A DNA stretch of 64,000 nt. It comes from an uncultured Bacteroidales bacterium. Its GTDB lineage: Bacteria > Bacteroidota > Bacteroidia > Bacteroidales > UBA932. The notes under the pieces were generated by a model that saw nothing but the letters and a program-made list of their open reading frames with translations, was not told where the DNA came from and did no database searches. Location of the stretch: positions 1 through 64,000 of the forward strand of contig CAMZEC010000003.1 of NCBI GenBank assembly GCA_947305645.1. The letters are read 5' to 3'. The position numbers and the translations under genes were made by a program. This document shows, one piece after another, positions 43,391-51,850 of this stretch (positions are counted from its first letter, which is position 1; every line of letters starts with the position of its first letter).

Positions 43391-45460
43391 ATGACATTTA
43401 AAGAACAGATTCTCGAAGGTATCCCGCAGGAACTGCCGGAGCATCAGCCGTACGATACTACTATTAACCACGCGCCCAAGCGCAAGGACATACTGACAAA
43501 GGAGCAGAAGCGGTTGGCGCTGAAGAACGCGCTGCGCTACTTCGATCCGCGGCACCACGCAGCTCTTGCTCCCGAGTTCGCGGAGGAACTGGAACGCTAC
43601 GGCCGCATATACATGTATCGCTTCCGCCCGGCGTATCCCATGTACGCGCGTCCGATAGATGAATATCCAGCCAAATCCAGGCAAGCTGCGGCCATTATGG
43701 CGATGATACAGAACAACCTGGATCCGCGCGTGGCCCAGCATCCGCACGAACTCATCATCTATGGCGGCAATGGCGCCATCTTCCAGAACTGGGCGCAGTA
43801 CAGGCTTACCATGCAGTACCTCGCCACAATGACCGACGAGCAGACTCTGGTGATGTACTCCGGCCACCCGCTGGGCCTCTTCCCGAGCCACAAGGACGCG
43901 CCGCGCGTGGTGGTGACCAACGGAATGGTCATCCCCAACTACTCCAAGCCCGACGACTGGGAGCGCATGAACGCGCTCGGCGTCTCGCAATATGGCCAGA
44001 TGACAGCCGGCAGTTATATGTACATAGGCCCTCAGGGCATTGTGCACGGGACCACTATTACCGTCATGAATGCTGCAAGGAAGCTGCTACGCAATAGATC
44101 CTTCGCTGGCGCTCAGGATGACAAATATGGGCCTCAGGCTGAAGAATCTTTAGCAGGCCTGCTTTTCGTCACCGCCGGCCTCGGCGGCATGAGCGGCGCA
44201 CAGCCGAAAGCCGGAAACATAGCCGGCGTAGTAAGCGTGACCGCAGAAATCAACCCCCTCGCCGCACGCAAACGCTACGACCAGGGCTGGGTGGACGAGC
44301 TCCACGACAATCTCGACGAACTCATCCCCCGCATACGCATGGCGGTTGCCGGTAAGGAGGTGGTCTCCATGGCCTACGTGGGCAACGTGGTGGACCTCTG
44401 GGAACGCCTGGCCGACGAAGGCATACGGGTGGACCTCGGTTCCGACCAGACTTCGCTCCACAACCCATGGGCGGGCGGCTATTACCCTGTGGGCTACAGT
44501 CTGGAGGAGAGCAAGCGCATGATGGCCGAAGAGCCGGAACGCTTCCGGGAGGCCGTGCAGGCATCGCTCCGCAGGCATGTGGCGGCAATCAACCGCCTGA
44601 GCGACAGAGGGATGTACTTCTTCGACTACGGCAACGCCTTCTTGCTTCAGAGCTCCCGTGCCGGCGCCGACGTGCTACGGGAAGACGGCAGCTTCCGCTA
44701 TCCGAGCTACGTGCAGGACATCATGGGCCCCATGTACTTCGATTACGGTTTCGGCCCTTTCAGGTGGGTCTGTATGAGCGAGAAACCGGAAGACCTGGCG
44801 CTGACGGACGCCCTCGCCGTGAAGGTGCTCGGCGAGATTGCCGCAACCGCGCCGGAAGAGATAGCCGGCCAGATGAGGGATAACATACGCTGGATTGAGG
44901 AGGCCGGCCGCAACTCCCTGGTCGTGGGTTCGCAGGCCCGTATCCTGTACGCCGACTGCGAAGGCCGTACCCGCATTGCGCTTGCGTTCAACGACGCCAT
45001 ACGCGACGGCCGCCTGAAAGGGCCGGTGGTGCTCGGGCGCGACCATCACGACGTCTCCGGCACCGACAGCCCCTTCCGCGAAACCTCCAACATCTACGAC
45101 GGGTCGCAGTTTACGGCCGATATGGCGGTGCAGAACGTAATCGGCGACGGCTTCCGCGGCGCCACATGGGTGAGCATCCACAACGGCGGCGGAGTCGGCT
45201 GGGGAGAAGTAATCAACGGCGGCTTCGGAATGGTAATCGACGGTTCCGAAGAATCGGCGCGCCACATACGCGAGATGCTTTTCTGGGACGTCAACAACGG
45301 CATCGCCCGCCGCAGCTGGGCACGCAACGACGGCGCACGCGCAGCCATCGAACGCCAGATGGCACGCACCCCGGAGCTCCGCGTGACTCTCCCCAACATA
45401 GCAGATGACGAATTGATACGAAATGTCATTCTGAGCGATAGCGAAGAATCTAAAAGTTAA
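43391..45460 (+). CDS. hutU: Urocanate hydratase
   Basis: Converts urocanate to 4-imidazolone-5-propionate using NAD+. 689 residues, longer than the 550-residue classical enzyme. Recognisable blocks are QVMYSGHPLGLFPSH-like LVMYSGHPLG, LLFVTAGLGGMSGAQPKA, SDQTSLHNPWAGGYYPVGY, and the C-terminal ATWVSIHNGGGVGWGEVINGGFGMV. Two copies of the dispersed repeat are translated: SFAGAQDD at about residues 237-244, just before the NAD-binding GLGGMSGA strand, and VILSDSEES at the extreme C-terminus. The start ATG is duplicated upstream as a mini-ORF MTFK-stop. Confidence 0.96.
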   Translation: MTFKEQILEGIPQELPEHQPYDTTINHAPKRKDILTKEQKRLALKNALRYFDPRHHAALAPEFAEELERYGRIYMYRFRPAYPMYARPIDEYPAKSRQAAAIMAMIQNNLDPRVAQHPHELIIYGGNGAIFQNWAQYRLTMQYLATMTDEQTLVMYSGHPLGLFPSHKDAPRVVVTNGMVIPNYSKPDDWERMNALGVSQYGQMTAGSYMYIGPQGIVHGTTITVMNAARKLLRNRSFAGAQDDKYGPQAEESLAGLLFVTAGLGGMSGAQPKAGNIAGVVSVTAEINPLAARKRYDQGWVDELHDNLDELIPRIRMAVAGKEVVSMAYVGNVVDLWERLADEGIRVDLGSDQTSLHNPWAGGYYPVGYSLEESKRMMAEEPERFREAVQASLRRHVAAINRLSDRGMYFFDYGNAFLLQSSRAGADVLREDGSFRYPSYVQDIMGPMYFDYGFGPFRWVCMSEKPEDLALTDALAVKVLGEIAATAPEEIAGQMRDNIRWIEEAGRNSLVVGSQARILYADCEGRTRIALAFNDAIRDGRLKGPVVLGRDHHDVSGTDSPFRETSNIYDGSQFTADMAVQNVIGDGFRGATWVSIHNGGGVGWGEVINGGFGMVIDGSEESARHIREMLFWDVNNGIARRSWARNDGARAAIERQMARTPELRVTLPNIADDELIRNVILSDSEESKS
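44096..44122. repeat. Dispersed repeat inside hutU
   Basis: AGATCCTTCGCTGGCGCTCAGGATGAC, 27 bp, matches AGATYCTTCGCTNNCGCTCAGRATGAC. It is read in frame as SFAGAQDD within an extra stretch of about 20 residues not expected in urocanate hydratases. Confidence 0.85.
45425..45451. repeat. Dispersed repeat forming the hutU C-terminus
   Basis: GTCATTCTGAGCGATAGCGAAGAATCT encodes VILSDSEES, followed by KS and the stop. The repeat therefore supplies the last residues of HutU. Confidence 0.85.
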
Positions 45461-45466
45461 CGATCT

Positions 45467-46954
45467 ATGGTACATTATATCACCCCCGCGCGCCTCACTC
45501 TCGAGCGCCTTAAGGAAATAATCGATTCGCACGCAACCCTGGAACTCTCCGAAACGGCGGTCGCGGCAGTGGAGAAGTGCCGCAAGTATCTGGACGACAA
45601 AACGGAAAACCTCGATCAGCCGCTCTACGGCATAACCACCGGCTTCGGCTCCTTGTACAACGTGAACATCCCCAGGGAGGATCTTTCTGCCCTGCAGCAC
45701 AACCTGGTGATGTCTCACGCCTGCGGAACCGGGCCCGCCGTGCGCCCTGAGATAGTCAAGCTGATGCTTTTCCTGAAGGTGCAGAATCTGTCGTACGGGC
45801 ACTCCGGAGTGCAGCTGATAACGGTTCGGCGGCTCATCGACATGTTCAACAACGATGTGCTGCCGGTGGTGTATTCCCAGGGCTCGCTGGGTGCATCGGG
45901 AGACCTGGCGCCGCTGGCCCACCTGTCCCTGCCGCTTATCGGCATGGGCGAAGTGCTTTATAAAGGTCAGGTGCGTCCGGCGGCCGAAGTCTGGGCGGAA
46001 CTCGGCTGGGAGCCCATTACACTTCAGTCCAAGGAGGGTCTGGCACTGCTGAACGGTACCCAGTTCATGAGTGCCCATGCCGTTTGGGCCATACTCAAGA
46101 GCATGCGCCTGTCCCGCTGGGCCGACCGTATAGGAGCGATGTCGCTGGATGCGTACGACGGCCGTATAGAGCCGTTCCTGCCGCTGACTCACCAGCTGCG
46201 GCCGCATGTGGGCCAGATACTTACAGGGAAGGCTTTCATGTCCATTCTTGCCGGCAGCGAGCTGATCCGCAGGCCCAAGGAGAATGTGCAGGATCCCTAC
46301 AGCTTCCGTTGCATCCCTCAGGTGCACGGTGCCGTAAAAGATAATATCCTTTATGTTAAGTCGGTGATCGAAAACGAGATAAACTCTGCTACCGACAACC
46401 CTAACATCTTCCCCGACGAGGATATGATTATCTCTGCAGGCAACTTCCACGGTGAGCCCATAGCCATTCCGATGGACGCCCTCGCCATAGCGATGTCGGA
46501 GCTGGCGAGCATTTCCGAGCGACGTACCTACCAGCTGATACACGGCCTGCGCGGGTTGCCCAAGTATCTGGTGGCCAATCCGGGTGTCAACAGCGGATTC
46601 ATGATTCCGCAGTACACGGCGGCTTCTATCGTTTCCCAGAACAAGGGCTTGTGCTGGCCTGCGTCCTGTGACTCCATCCCTTCGTCCCAGGGTCAGGAAG
46701 ACCATGTGAGCATGGGATCCAATTCCGCTACCAAGCTGGTGCGTATAGTGGACAACGTGGAGACGGTGCTCGCTATTGAGCTCTTCAACGCTGCCCAGGC
46801 GCTTGATTTCCGTCGTCCCGCCAAGACTTCGCCGGCCCTTGAGAAGATTTACTCCGACTACCGCAAAGTGGTTCCTTTCATAGAGAACGATACTTACATG
46901 AGTCCGCTGATCCAGCGTTCCGTGGAATTCCTTTCGCGCGAAGAATATATATGA
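45467..46954 (+). CDS. hutH: Histidine ammonia-lyase
   Basis: Deaminates histidine to urocanate, first step of the pathway. 495 residues. The MIO cofactor forms from Ala143-Ser144-Gly145 in GSLGASGDLAPLAHLSL. Further conserved blocks are YGITTGFGSLYNV, LLNGTQFMSAHA, QDPYSFRCIPQVHGA and SCDSIPSSQGQEDHVSMGS. It starts 6 nt after hutU and overlaps hutI by 4 nt (ATGA). Confidence 0.98.
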   Translation: MVHYITPARLTLERLKEIIDSHATLELSETAVAAVEKCRKYLDDKTENLDQPLYGITTGFGSLYNVNIPREDLSALQHNLVMSHACGTGPAVRPEIVKLMLFLKVQNLSYGHSGVQLITVRRLIDMFNNDVLPVVYSQGSLGASGDLAPLAHLSLPLIGMGEVLYKGQVRPAAEVWAELGWEPITLQSKEGLALLNGTQFMSAHAVWAILKSMRLSRWADRIGAMSLDAYDGRIEPFLPLTHQLRPHVGQILTGKAFMSILAGSELIRRPKENVQDPYSFRCIPQVHGAVKDNILYVKSVIENEINSATDNPNIFPDEDMIISAGNFHGEPIAIPMDALAIAMSELASISERRTYQLIHGLRGLPKYLVANPGVNSGFMIPQYTAASIVSQNKGLCWPASCDSIPSSQGQEDHVSMGSNSATKLVRIVDNVETVLAIELFNAAQALDFRRPAKTSPALEKIYSDYRKVVPFIENDTYMSPLIQRSVEFLSREEYI

Positions 46955-48318
46955 TTATCAAGAATATAGGTGAGCTTGTGGGGATTGTTCCCGAGGGCGT
47001 TCTGCTGAAGCGCGGCGCGGAGATGTCGGAAGTTGGCATCCTCTGCAACGCCTGGCTCCGCATCGAGGACGGTTGCATCGTCGACTTCGGAGTTGAGCCC
47101 TGTGGCAGTCAGTGTCCCGGAGGCGTGTCCACCCCCGGACACGGGCAGGGGGAGGGGCCCGCTGGAGACAAGTTATCGCATAGCGATGACGCAGGAAACA
47201 GTGGGAGGGGCCGGAGCGAAGCGGAGCTGAGCGGAGTCCTCCGGGGTGCTGACTGTCATGGGGCTCCCGAAGTCCTCGATGCTAAATGCGGCATGGTAAT
47301 GCCGGCATTCTGCGATTCCCACACCCATATAGTATATGCCGGAAGCCGGGAAGGGGAGTTCCTGGATAAGATTAACGGCCTGAGCTATGAAGAGATAGCG
47401 GCTCGTGGAGGCGGGATACTGAATTCCGCCGACCTGCTGCATGAGACTTCCGAAGATGAACTGTACGAGCAGTCCATAGTGCGGGTGCGCGAAATGATGG
47501 CTGCAGGCACCGGAGCCATGGAAATCAAGAGCGGCTACGGCCTCAATCCTGCCGACGAGCTCAAGATGCTTCGCGTCATTGCGCGAATAAAAGCGAACGT
47601 GCCGGCGACCGTACGCAGCACCTTCCTCGGTGCCCACGCCGTCGGCCGCGGCTTCACCCAGGAGGCATATGTACAGCAGGTCATCGACATGATGCCGGAG
47701 GCTGCAAGGCTTGCCGATTTCGTGGATGTTTTCTGCGACGAAGGTTTCTTCTCCCCGGCAGAGACCGAACGCATGCTGGCCGCTGGAGCCGCCTGCGGCC
47801 TGCGTGCGAAGATTCATGCCAACGAATTGGCAGTCAGCGGGGGAGTGGAGGTCGGAGTAAAGCATGACGCCTTGTCGGTGGACCATCTTGAGCGTACCAC
47901 GCCGGCCCAGATAGAGGCCCTTAAAGGCTCCGCGACCATGCCTACCATGCTGCCTGGCTCGTCCTTCTTCCTGGGGATTCCGTTCGGGGATGCACGTGCG
48001 TTTATAGCTGCAGGTCTGCCTCTGGCTCTGGCGTCCGACTACAATCCCGGCTCTTCGCCATCTGGCGACATGCGTTTTGTGATGGCCCTGGCGTGTATAC
48101 GCATGCGTCTCACGCCTGCGCAGGCATTCAACGCCGTCACGCTCAATTCGGCGTACGCTATGGGCGTCAGTGACACACTCGGCTCCATTACCAGGGGCAA
48201 GCGGGCCAACCTTATTCTTACCAGTCCTGGATGGAACCTCACCCGCCTGGCCTACAATTATACCACACCGTTTATCGGGAAAGTGCTCATCGGCGGTGAA
48301 TGTTTGCAGGATAATTGA
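46951..48318 (+). CDS. hutI: Imidazolonepropionase with in-frame palindromic insertion
   Basis: Hydrolyses imidazolone propionate to formimino-glutamate. 455 residues, about 50 longer than usual. Metal-binding amidohydrolase motifs are CDSHTHIVYAG, KIHANEL, SVDHLE and ASDYNPGSSP. Residues 45-108 (GVEPCGSQCPGGVSTPGHG... APEVLDAK) interrupt the N-terminal beta domain and correspond to a palindromic element related to the one in fmt. The frame stays open through it, so the enzyme may remain functional with a surface loop. Last gene of the hut cluster. Confidence 0.95.
   Translation: MIIKNIGELVGIVPEGVLLKRGAEMSEVGILCNAWLRIEDGCIVDFGVEPCGSQCPGGVSTPGHGQGEGPAGDKLSHSDDAGNSGRGRSEAELSGVLRGADCHGAPEVLDAKCGMVMPAFCDSHTHIVYAGSREGEFLDKINGLSYEEIAARGGGILNSADLLHETSEDELYEQSIVRVREMMAAGTGAMEIKSGYGLNPADELKMLRVIARIKANVPATVRSTFLGAHAVGRGFTQEAYVQQVIDMMPEAARLADFVDVFCDEGFFSPAETERMLAAGAACGLRAKIHANELAVSGGVEVGVKHDALSVDHLERTTPAQIEALKGSATMPTMLPGSSFFLGIPFGDARAFIAAGLPLALASDYNPGSSPSGDMRFVMALACIRMRLTPAQAFNAVTLNSAYAMGVSDTLGSITRGKRANLILTSPGWNLTRLAYNYTTPFIGKVLIGGECLQDN
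47083..47274. mobile_element. MITE-like palindromic element in frame inside hutI
   Basis: Arms of about 40 bp pair imperfectly: left GACTTCGG...GGCAGTCAGTGTCCCGGAGG (47083-47123), right CCTCCGGGGTGCTGACTGTC...CCGAAGTC (47238-47274). The core holds CGTGTCC-ACCCCC-GGACACG (47124-47143), a perfect small hairpin. Blocks GGGGGAGGGG and GTGGGAGGGG also recur in the fmt element. It encodes about 64 extra residues. Confidence 0.75.
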
Positions 48319-48334
48319 AAAACTTGTAGATTTG
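48303..48334 (+). promoter_or_regulatory. Promoter of the small outer-membrane protein gene
   Basis: TTTG at 48303-48306, 20 bp, TAGATTTG at 48327-48334: a full match to the Bacteroidetes consensus. The ATG follows after only 4 nt. The -33 part lies inside the end of hutI. Confidence 0.7.
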
Positions 48335-48338
48335 CTGT

Positions 48339-48902
48339 ATGAAAAAGATATTTGTTCTCCTTTGCATTCTCGTGCCTTTCGGCCTTCAGGCCCAGATTCT
48401 TGGCAAACACCATATCGAACCCAGTGTCGGTCTTGCCGTGCCGGGGGATCTGTTGTATGAGCAGGGTTTCAGTGAAAAAACGCATCTGAATCTCTCACTT
48501 GCATACCGATACGATATATCAAACAATCTCTCGGTAGGAGCACAGTATTCTTTTGTTCCCACACATAGCGGTTTAACCAAGTCTGAAGAGACTCAGATAG
48601 ACCTTAAGACCAATTATCACTCGATAGATGCTTTAGTCGAGTATAAAATGTTGTCCGGAGGTGCCGTGAACTTTTTTGCCGGCATCGGCGGAGGCGTACA
48701 GGGCCGTTATACGGAATTTCCCGGACGCAATATCGACCCCGGTTTCTGGTGGGGACCAGATTTTAATCTGTATCTTGGGGTGGAAATCCAGAAGCATTTG
48801 AGGGTTACCCTCGGTCATCATCACGACCTTCACTTTCCCTTCAAGAGCCTTTCTTTCAGTGCTGCCCCGTATTACTACTTGAATCTGGGCTGGTCTTTCT
48901 GA
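48339..48902 (+). CDS. Small outer-membrane beta-barrel protein
   Basis: 187 residues with signal peptide (MKKIFVLLCILVPFGLQAQ). Alternating amphipathic strands (LNLSLAYRYDI, LSVGAQYSFVP, YLGVEIQKHLRVTLGHHHDL) and a C-terminal aromatic residue (LGWSF) indicate an 8-stranded-type OMP barrel. No specific family or ligand is recognised. The promoter directly abuts the start codon. Confidence 0.8.
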   Translation: MKKIFVLLCILVPFGLQAQILGKHHIEPSVGLAVPGDLLYEQGFSEKTHLNLSLAYRYDISNNLSVGAQYSFVPTHSGLTKSEETQIDLKTNYHSIDALVEYKMLSGGAVNFFAGIGGGVQGRYTEFPGRNIDPGFWWGPDFNLYLGVEIQKHLRVTLGHHHDLHFPFKSLSFSAAPYYYLNLGWSF

Positions 48903-49006
48903 AAGAATCAGCAAAAATCGAAAGAATCATAAAAATGTGACGAATGACTGCGGCTTTGCAGGTTCATTCTGCTTGGAATTGCTTTTCTTTGCAGAAAAAC
49001 CTGACA

Positions 49007-50155
49007 ATGAAAACTTCAGTTCTGTGCCTGGCTCTGGCCGCTTTCGTTTCCTGTTCGCTTTTTTATCCCGAGTTGCCGCCTGGCGGCGCTCGCGGATTAA
49101 ATAAACTGATTTCCTCCTCCGATACCTGTTTTCTGGTGTCTGCAGTGGCGTACCCTGCCAATTTCGACTGGCAGAAAGACAGTAACTACCAATCCGCCCC
49201 CTGTACGCTTCTTCTGTTCCGAAATGAAAAGAGGGTGCTGGAACTGCCTGCCGGAGCAGAAGCGGGGATTGGTGTCTCACCGAATCAGCATCATCTGATA
49301 GATGACTCCATTTTTACGGAGTACACGGATGAACGCGGGACACAGGTCAAGAAAAACGGCGAGTCCGTATTATGGTGGGAAGAGCCGGAAAAGCTACTCG
49401 GCTTGCTTTATAAAGACGGTATTCTGCATAGTCTGGGGCAGTCGGAAGATAATAATGTTCTCACTTACCGTGAAGACGGCCTGCCTGTTCTCAAGATAGA
49501 AGGAGGAATAGCATGCGGTGGCTTCGGGTGCAACGGGTACGGTGCCACGGGGGCTCTTTATGAAGAATCCGAGCATGTCTGCTTTGCATATTATACCGGG
49601 GACAACATCAGCCAAACTGCAGTGCTGGTGATGGACGGTATTCCCGAAACCGTCATGGCTGTCACCGGCGCAAGGGTTATGGACGCCAGAATAATAAACA
49701 GAGAAAAACTGGTCCTATACGAGAAACTCCGGACTTCCATACTGTCGGCCGATGGCGTATCGCAAAAGATTGACGCAGGAGTCGGGCTGATGTGGTACAA
49801 CGCCAACCTGATAGAATACGACGGCCATCATGCAATAGCGGGCCGCGTGCGCAGGAAATTGGGCGGGTTGCAATCTGCGATAGGATGGAAAGATGAGATT
49901 GTCTTTATGGATTCGGGCTCGGAATACATCTACTGCGACGGAAAACACTGTCCGGATATTCACGAACTGCTTAAAAGAAACGCCGGATGCTATTTCTTCC
50001 ACCGTGATTGCGCCGTTCAGCTGGGGAAGGAGCTGGCCGCTGTATTCACTCCTCAAGATATGTCGGAATCACCATTCCTGGAGGTCGGAGGCAAGATGTT
50101 GAAGTATAATTTGAACGGCTACCTGACAGGCGTTGCCGTAGAAAAGGGGGAATGA
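49007..50155 (+). CDS. Lipoprotein of unknown function
   Basis: The track ORF begins at 48944, but the in-frame ATG 49007 begins a clear lipoprotein signal (MKTSVLCLALAAFVSC) and gives 382 residues. The mature protein is rich in short beta segments with repeated patterns (LLFRNEKRVLELPAG, DGLPVLKIEGG, VLVMDGIPETVMAV), possibly a beta-propeller, but no family is recognised. Its stop lies 1 nt before the yifB start, so the two may be coupled. Confidence 0.75.
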   Translation: MKTSVLCLALAAFVSCSLFYPELPPGGARGLNKLISSSDTCFLVSAVAYPANFDWQKDSNYQSAPCTLLLFRNEKRVLELPAGAEAGIGVSPNQHHLIDDSIFTEYTDERGTQVKKNGESVLWWEEPEKLLGLLYKDGILHSLGQSEDNNVLTYREDGLPVLKIEGGIACGGFGCNGYGATGALYEESEHVCFAYYTGDNISQTAVLVMDGIPETVMAVTGARVMDARIINREKLVLYEKLRTSILSADGVSQKIDAGVGLMWYNANLIEYDGHHAIAGRVRRKLGGLQSAIGWKDEIVFMDSGSEYIYCDGKHCPDIHELLKRNAGCYFFHRDCAVQLGKELAAVFTPQDMSESPFLEVGGKMLKYNLNGYLTGVAVEKGE

Positions 50156-50156
50156 T

Positions 50157-51728
50157 ATGCTGATAAGGGTATTTGGTGCCAAGTGTATTGGCATACAGGC
50201 GGTTAGCGTAACGGTAGAAGTCAGTCTGGACCGCGGAATAGGGATTCATCTGGTCGGTCTGGCCGACGTGGCGGTAAAGGAAAGCCTCCTTCGCACGACC
50301 ACGGCCATGCAGGCGCTTGGATATCACATCCCGGGCAAGAGGATGGTAATTAACCTGGCGCCGGCGGATTTGCATAAGAACGGCAGCGGTTACGACCTGC
50401 CCATAGCTATAGGCATAATTGCTGCCTCCGGCCAATGCAATCTGCCTCTGGCCGACCAATATATGATGATGGGAGAATTGGGCCTGGACGGCAGCGTGAG
50501 GGCGATTCCCGGAGGTTTGCCATTTGCCGAACTGGCGGTGCAGGAAGGCCTTGAGGGCATAATACTCCCCATGGATTCAGCGTTGGAGGCAGCCGAGCTG
50601 GAGGGCACGAGGGTAATGGGTGTGAGGAGCCTGGCGGACGTCGTCCGGATACTTTCCGGCGACCTTTGTGACGACCTGGAAATCAAGAACACGGGCGAAT
50701 ACTCCGCCATGCTCGCTTCGAGAACGGGACGTCCGGGGAACGACATACCGGATTTCTCGGATATCCTCGGGCTGGAAGGCGCGAAACGCGGTTTGGAGAT
50801 AGCCGCCGCAGGTGCACACAATATCTGCATGATTGGACCTCCCGGATCCGGAAAGAGCTCGCTTGCAAAAGCGCTGGTGGGCATTTTGCCTCCCATGAGC
50901 ATGGAGGAAAGCCTGGTTACGTCCAAAATATTCAGTATCGCCGGCAAGGGTAAGCTGCGTTGCGGTCTTATGAGTACCCGTCCGTTCCGCTCCCCGCATT
51001 ATTCCGCCTCTCTTGCGGCAATAATTGGCGGAGGTGCAGGAGACGGCATTATCCCGGGAGAAATCAGTCTTGCACACAACGGGGTGCTCTTTCTTGACGA
51101 GGCGGCTCAAATGCCGAGGAGCGTCAGCGAGGCCCTGCGCGGTCCGGTGGAAGATAGGAAAGTAACTATCTCCAGGCTTAAGGCGAAAGTGGAATATCCT
51201 GCCTCCTTCATGCTGGTCATGGCGTCCAACCCATGCCCTTGCGGCTACTGGGGAGTGGGGGACAGGTGCACTTGTACGCCCACCCAGCGCCTCAATTACC
51301 TGGCCCGGCTCAGCGGCCCCATGATGGACAGAATCGACATACAACTGTCCGTGCCCAATCTGGCGGCGGCCGAGCTGGCACGCCTGAGAGCCGGACAGAT
51401 GAGACCGGAGTCCAGCAGCGCAGTGGCTGCCAGGGTGGCGGCAGCACGCGAGGTCCAGAGGCGGCGCTTTGCAGGAGAGAGCATTTTTTCAAATGCCGAG
51501 ATGGGCAACAAACAGGTAGAACGTTTCTGCAAGATGGATGCTGAATGCAACGAGTTGCTTGTTGCGTTGATGGAAAAGATGGGGCTGTCCATGCGGGCCT
51601 ACTTCCGAATAATCAAGGTTGCCCGCACCATCGCCGACTTGGAAGGCGGAGGCCCGATCAAGCCCGCCCATATCTCGGAGGCTGCTTGTTACCGCTTTCT
51701 GGACCGCACTCCGGGTGCCAGGTTCTGA
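50157..51728 (+). CDS. yifB: YifB/ComM-family Mg-chelatase-like AAA ATPase
   Basis: 523 residues. The N-terminal Lon-like ChlI domain (VEVSLDRGIGIHLVGLADVAVKESLLR) precedes an AAA+ module with Walker A GPPGSGKSSLAKAL and Walker B GVLFLDEAAQMPR. A cysteine motif NPCPCGYWGVGDRCTCTP and a C-terminal Mg-chelatase domain (MGNKQVERFCKM, RTIADLEGGGPIKPAHISEA) follow. ComM acts in branch migration during natural transformation in other bacteria. The role here is inferred from family only. Confidence 0.95.
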   Translation: MLIRVFGAKCIGIQAVSVTVEVSLDRGIGIHLVGLADVAVKESLLRTTTAMQALGYHIPGKRMVINLAPADLHKNGSGYDLPIAIGIIAASGQCNLPLADQYMMMGELGLDGSVRAIPGGLPFAELAVQEGLEGIILPMDSALEAAELEGTRVMGVRSLADVVRILSGDLCDDLEIKNTGEYSAMLASRTGRPGNDIPDFSDILGLEGAKRGLEIAAAGAHNICMIGPPGSGKSSLAKALVGILPPMSMEESLVTSKIFSIAGKGKLRCGLMSTRPFRSPHYSASLAAIIGGGAGDGIIPGEISLAHNGVLFLDEAAQMPRSVSEALRGPVEDRKVTISRLKAKVEYPASFMLVMASNPCPCGYWGVGDRCTCTPTQRLNYLARLSGPMMDRIDIQLSVPNLAAAELARLRAGQMRPESSSAVAARVAAAREVQRRRFAGESIFSNAEMGNKQVERFCKMDAECNELLVALMEKMGLSMRAYFRIIKVARTIADLEGGGPIKPAHISEAACYRFLDRTPGARF

Positions 51729-51738
51729 TAGTTTTTCT

Positions 51739-51746
51739 TATCTTTG
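51739..51746 (+). promoter_or_regulatory. -7 box at the left end of the tsaE leader palindrome
   Basis: TATCTTTG, a perfect TAnnTTTG box, overlaps the left arm of a long inverted repeat. It would start a transcript with about a 100-nt folded leader before tsaE. Confidence 0.5.
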
Positions 51747-51850
51747 CCGTGGTTATGCCTGGCAGAGCGCCTCCTCGCTCATGATACAAAAATGCTCTGC
51801 ATTTTCATAATCGCTCGAAGTTCGCTCAGCCAGGCTGCCACGGCAAAGAT
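51740..51850. repeat. Long imperfect palindrome between yifB and tsaE
   Basis: Outer arms ATCTTTGCCGTGG (51740-51752) and CCACGGCAAAGAT (51838-51850) are exact inverted copies. Inner arms GCCTGGCAGAGC (51757-51768) and GCTCAGCCAGGC (51824-51835) match in 11 of 12 bases. The centre contains TCGCTCGAAGTTCGCTCAG, similar to the dispersed 26-bp repeat. The right end reaches into the tsaE start codon. Confidence 0.85.

Noticed and set aside
51744-51848. N-terminal extension of tsaE in the ORF track
   Set aside because: The 35 extra residues come from the palindromic leader and are not seen in TsaE. ATG 51849 gives the standard length.
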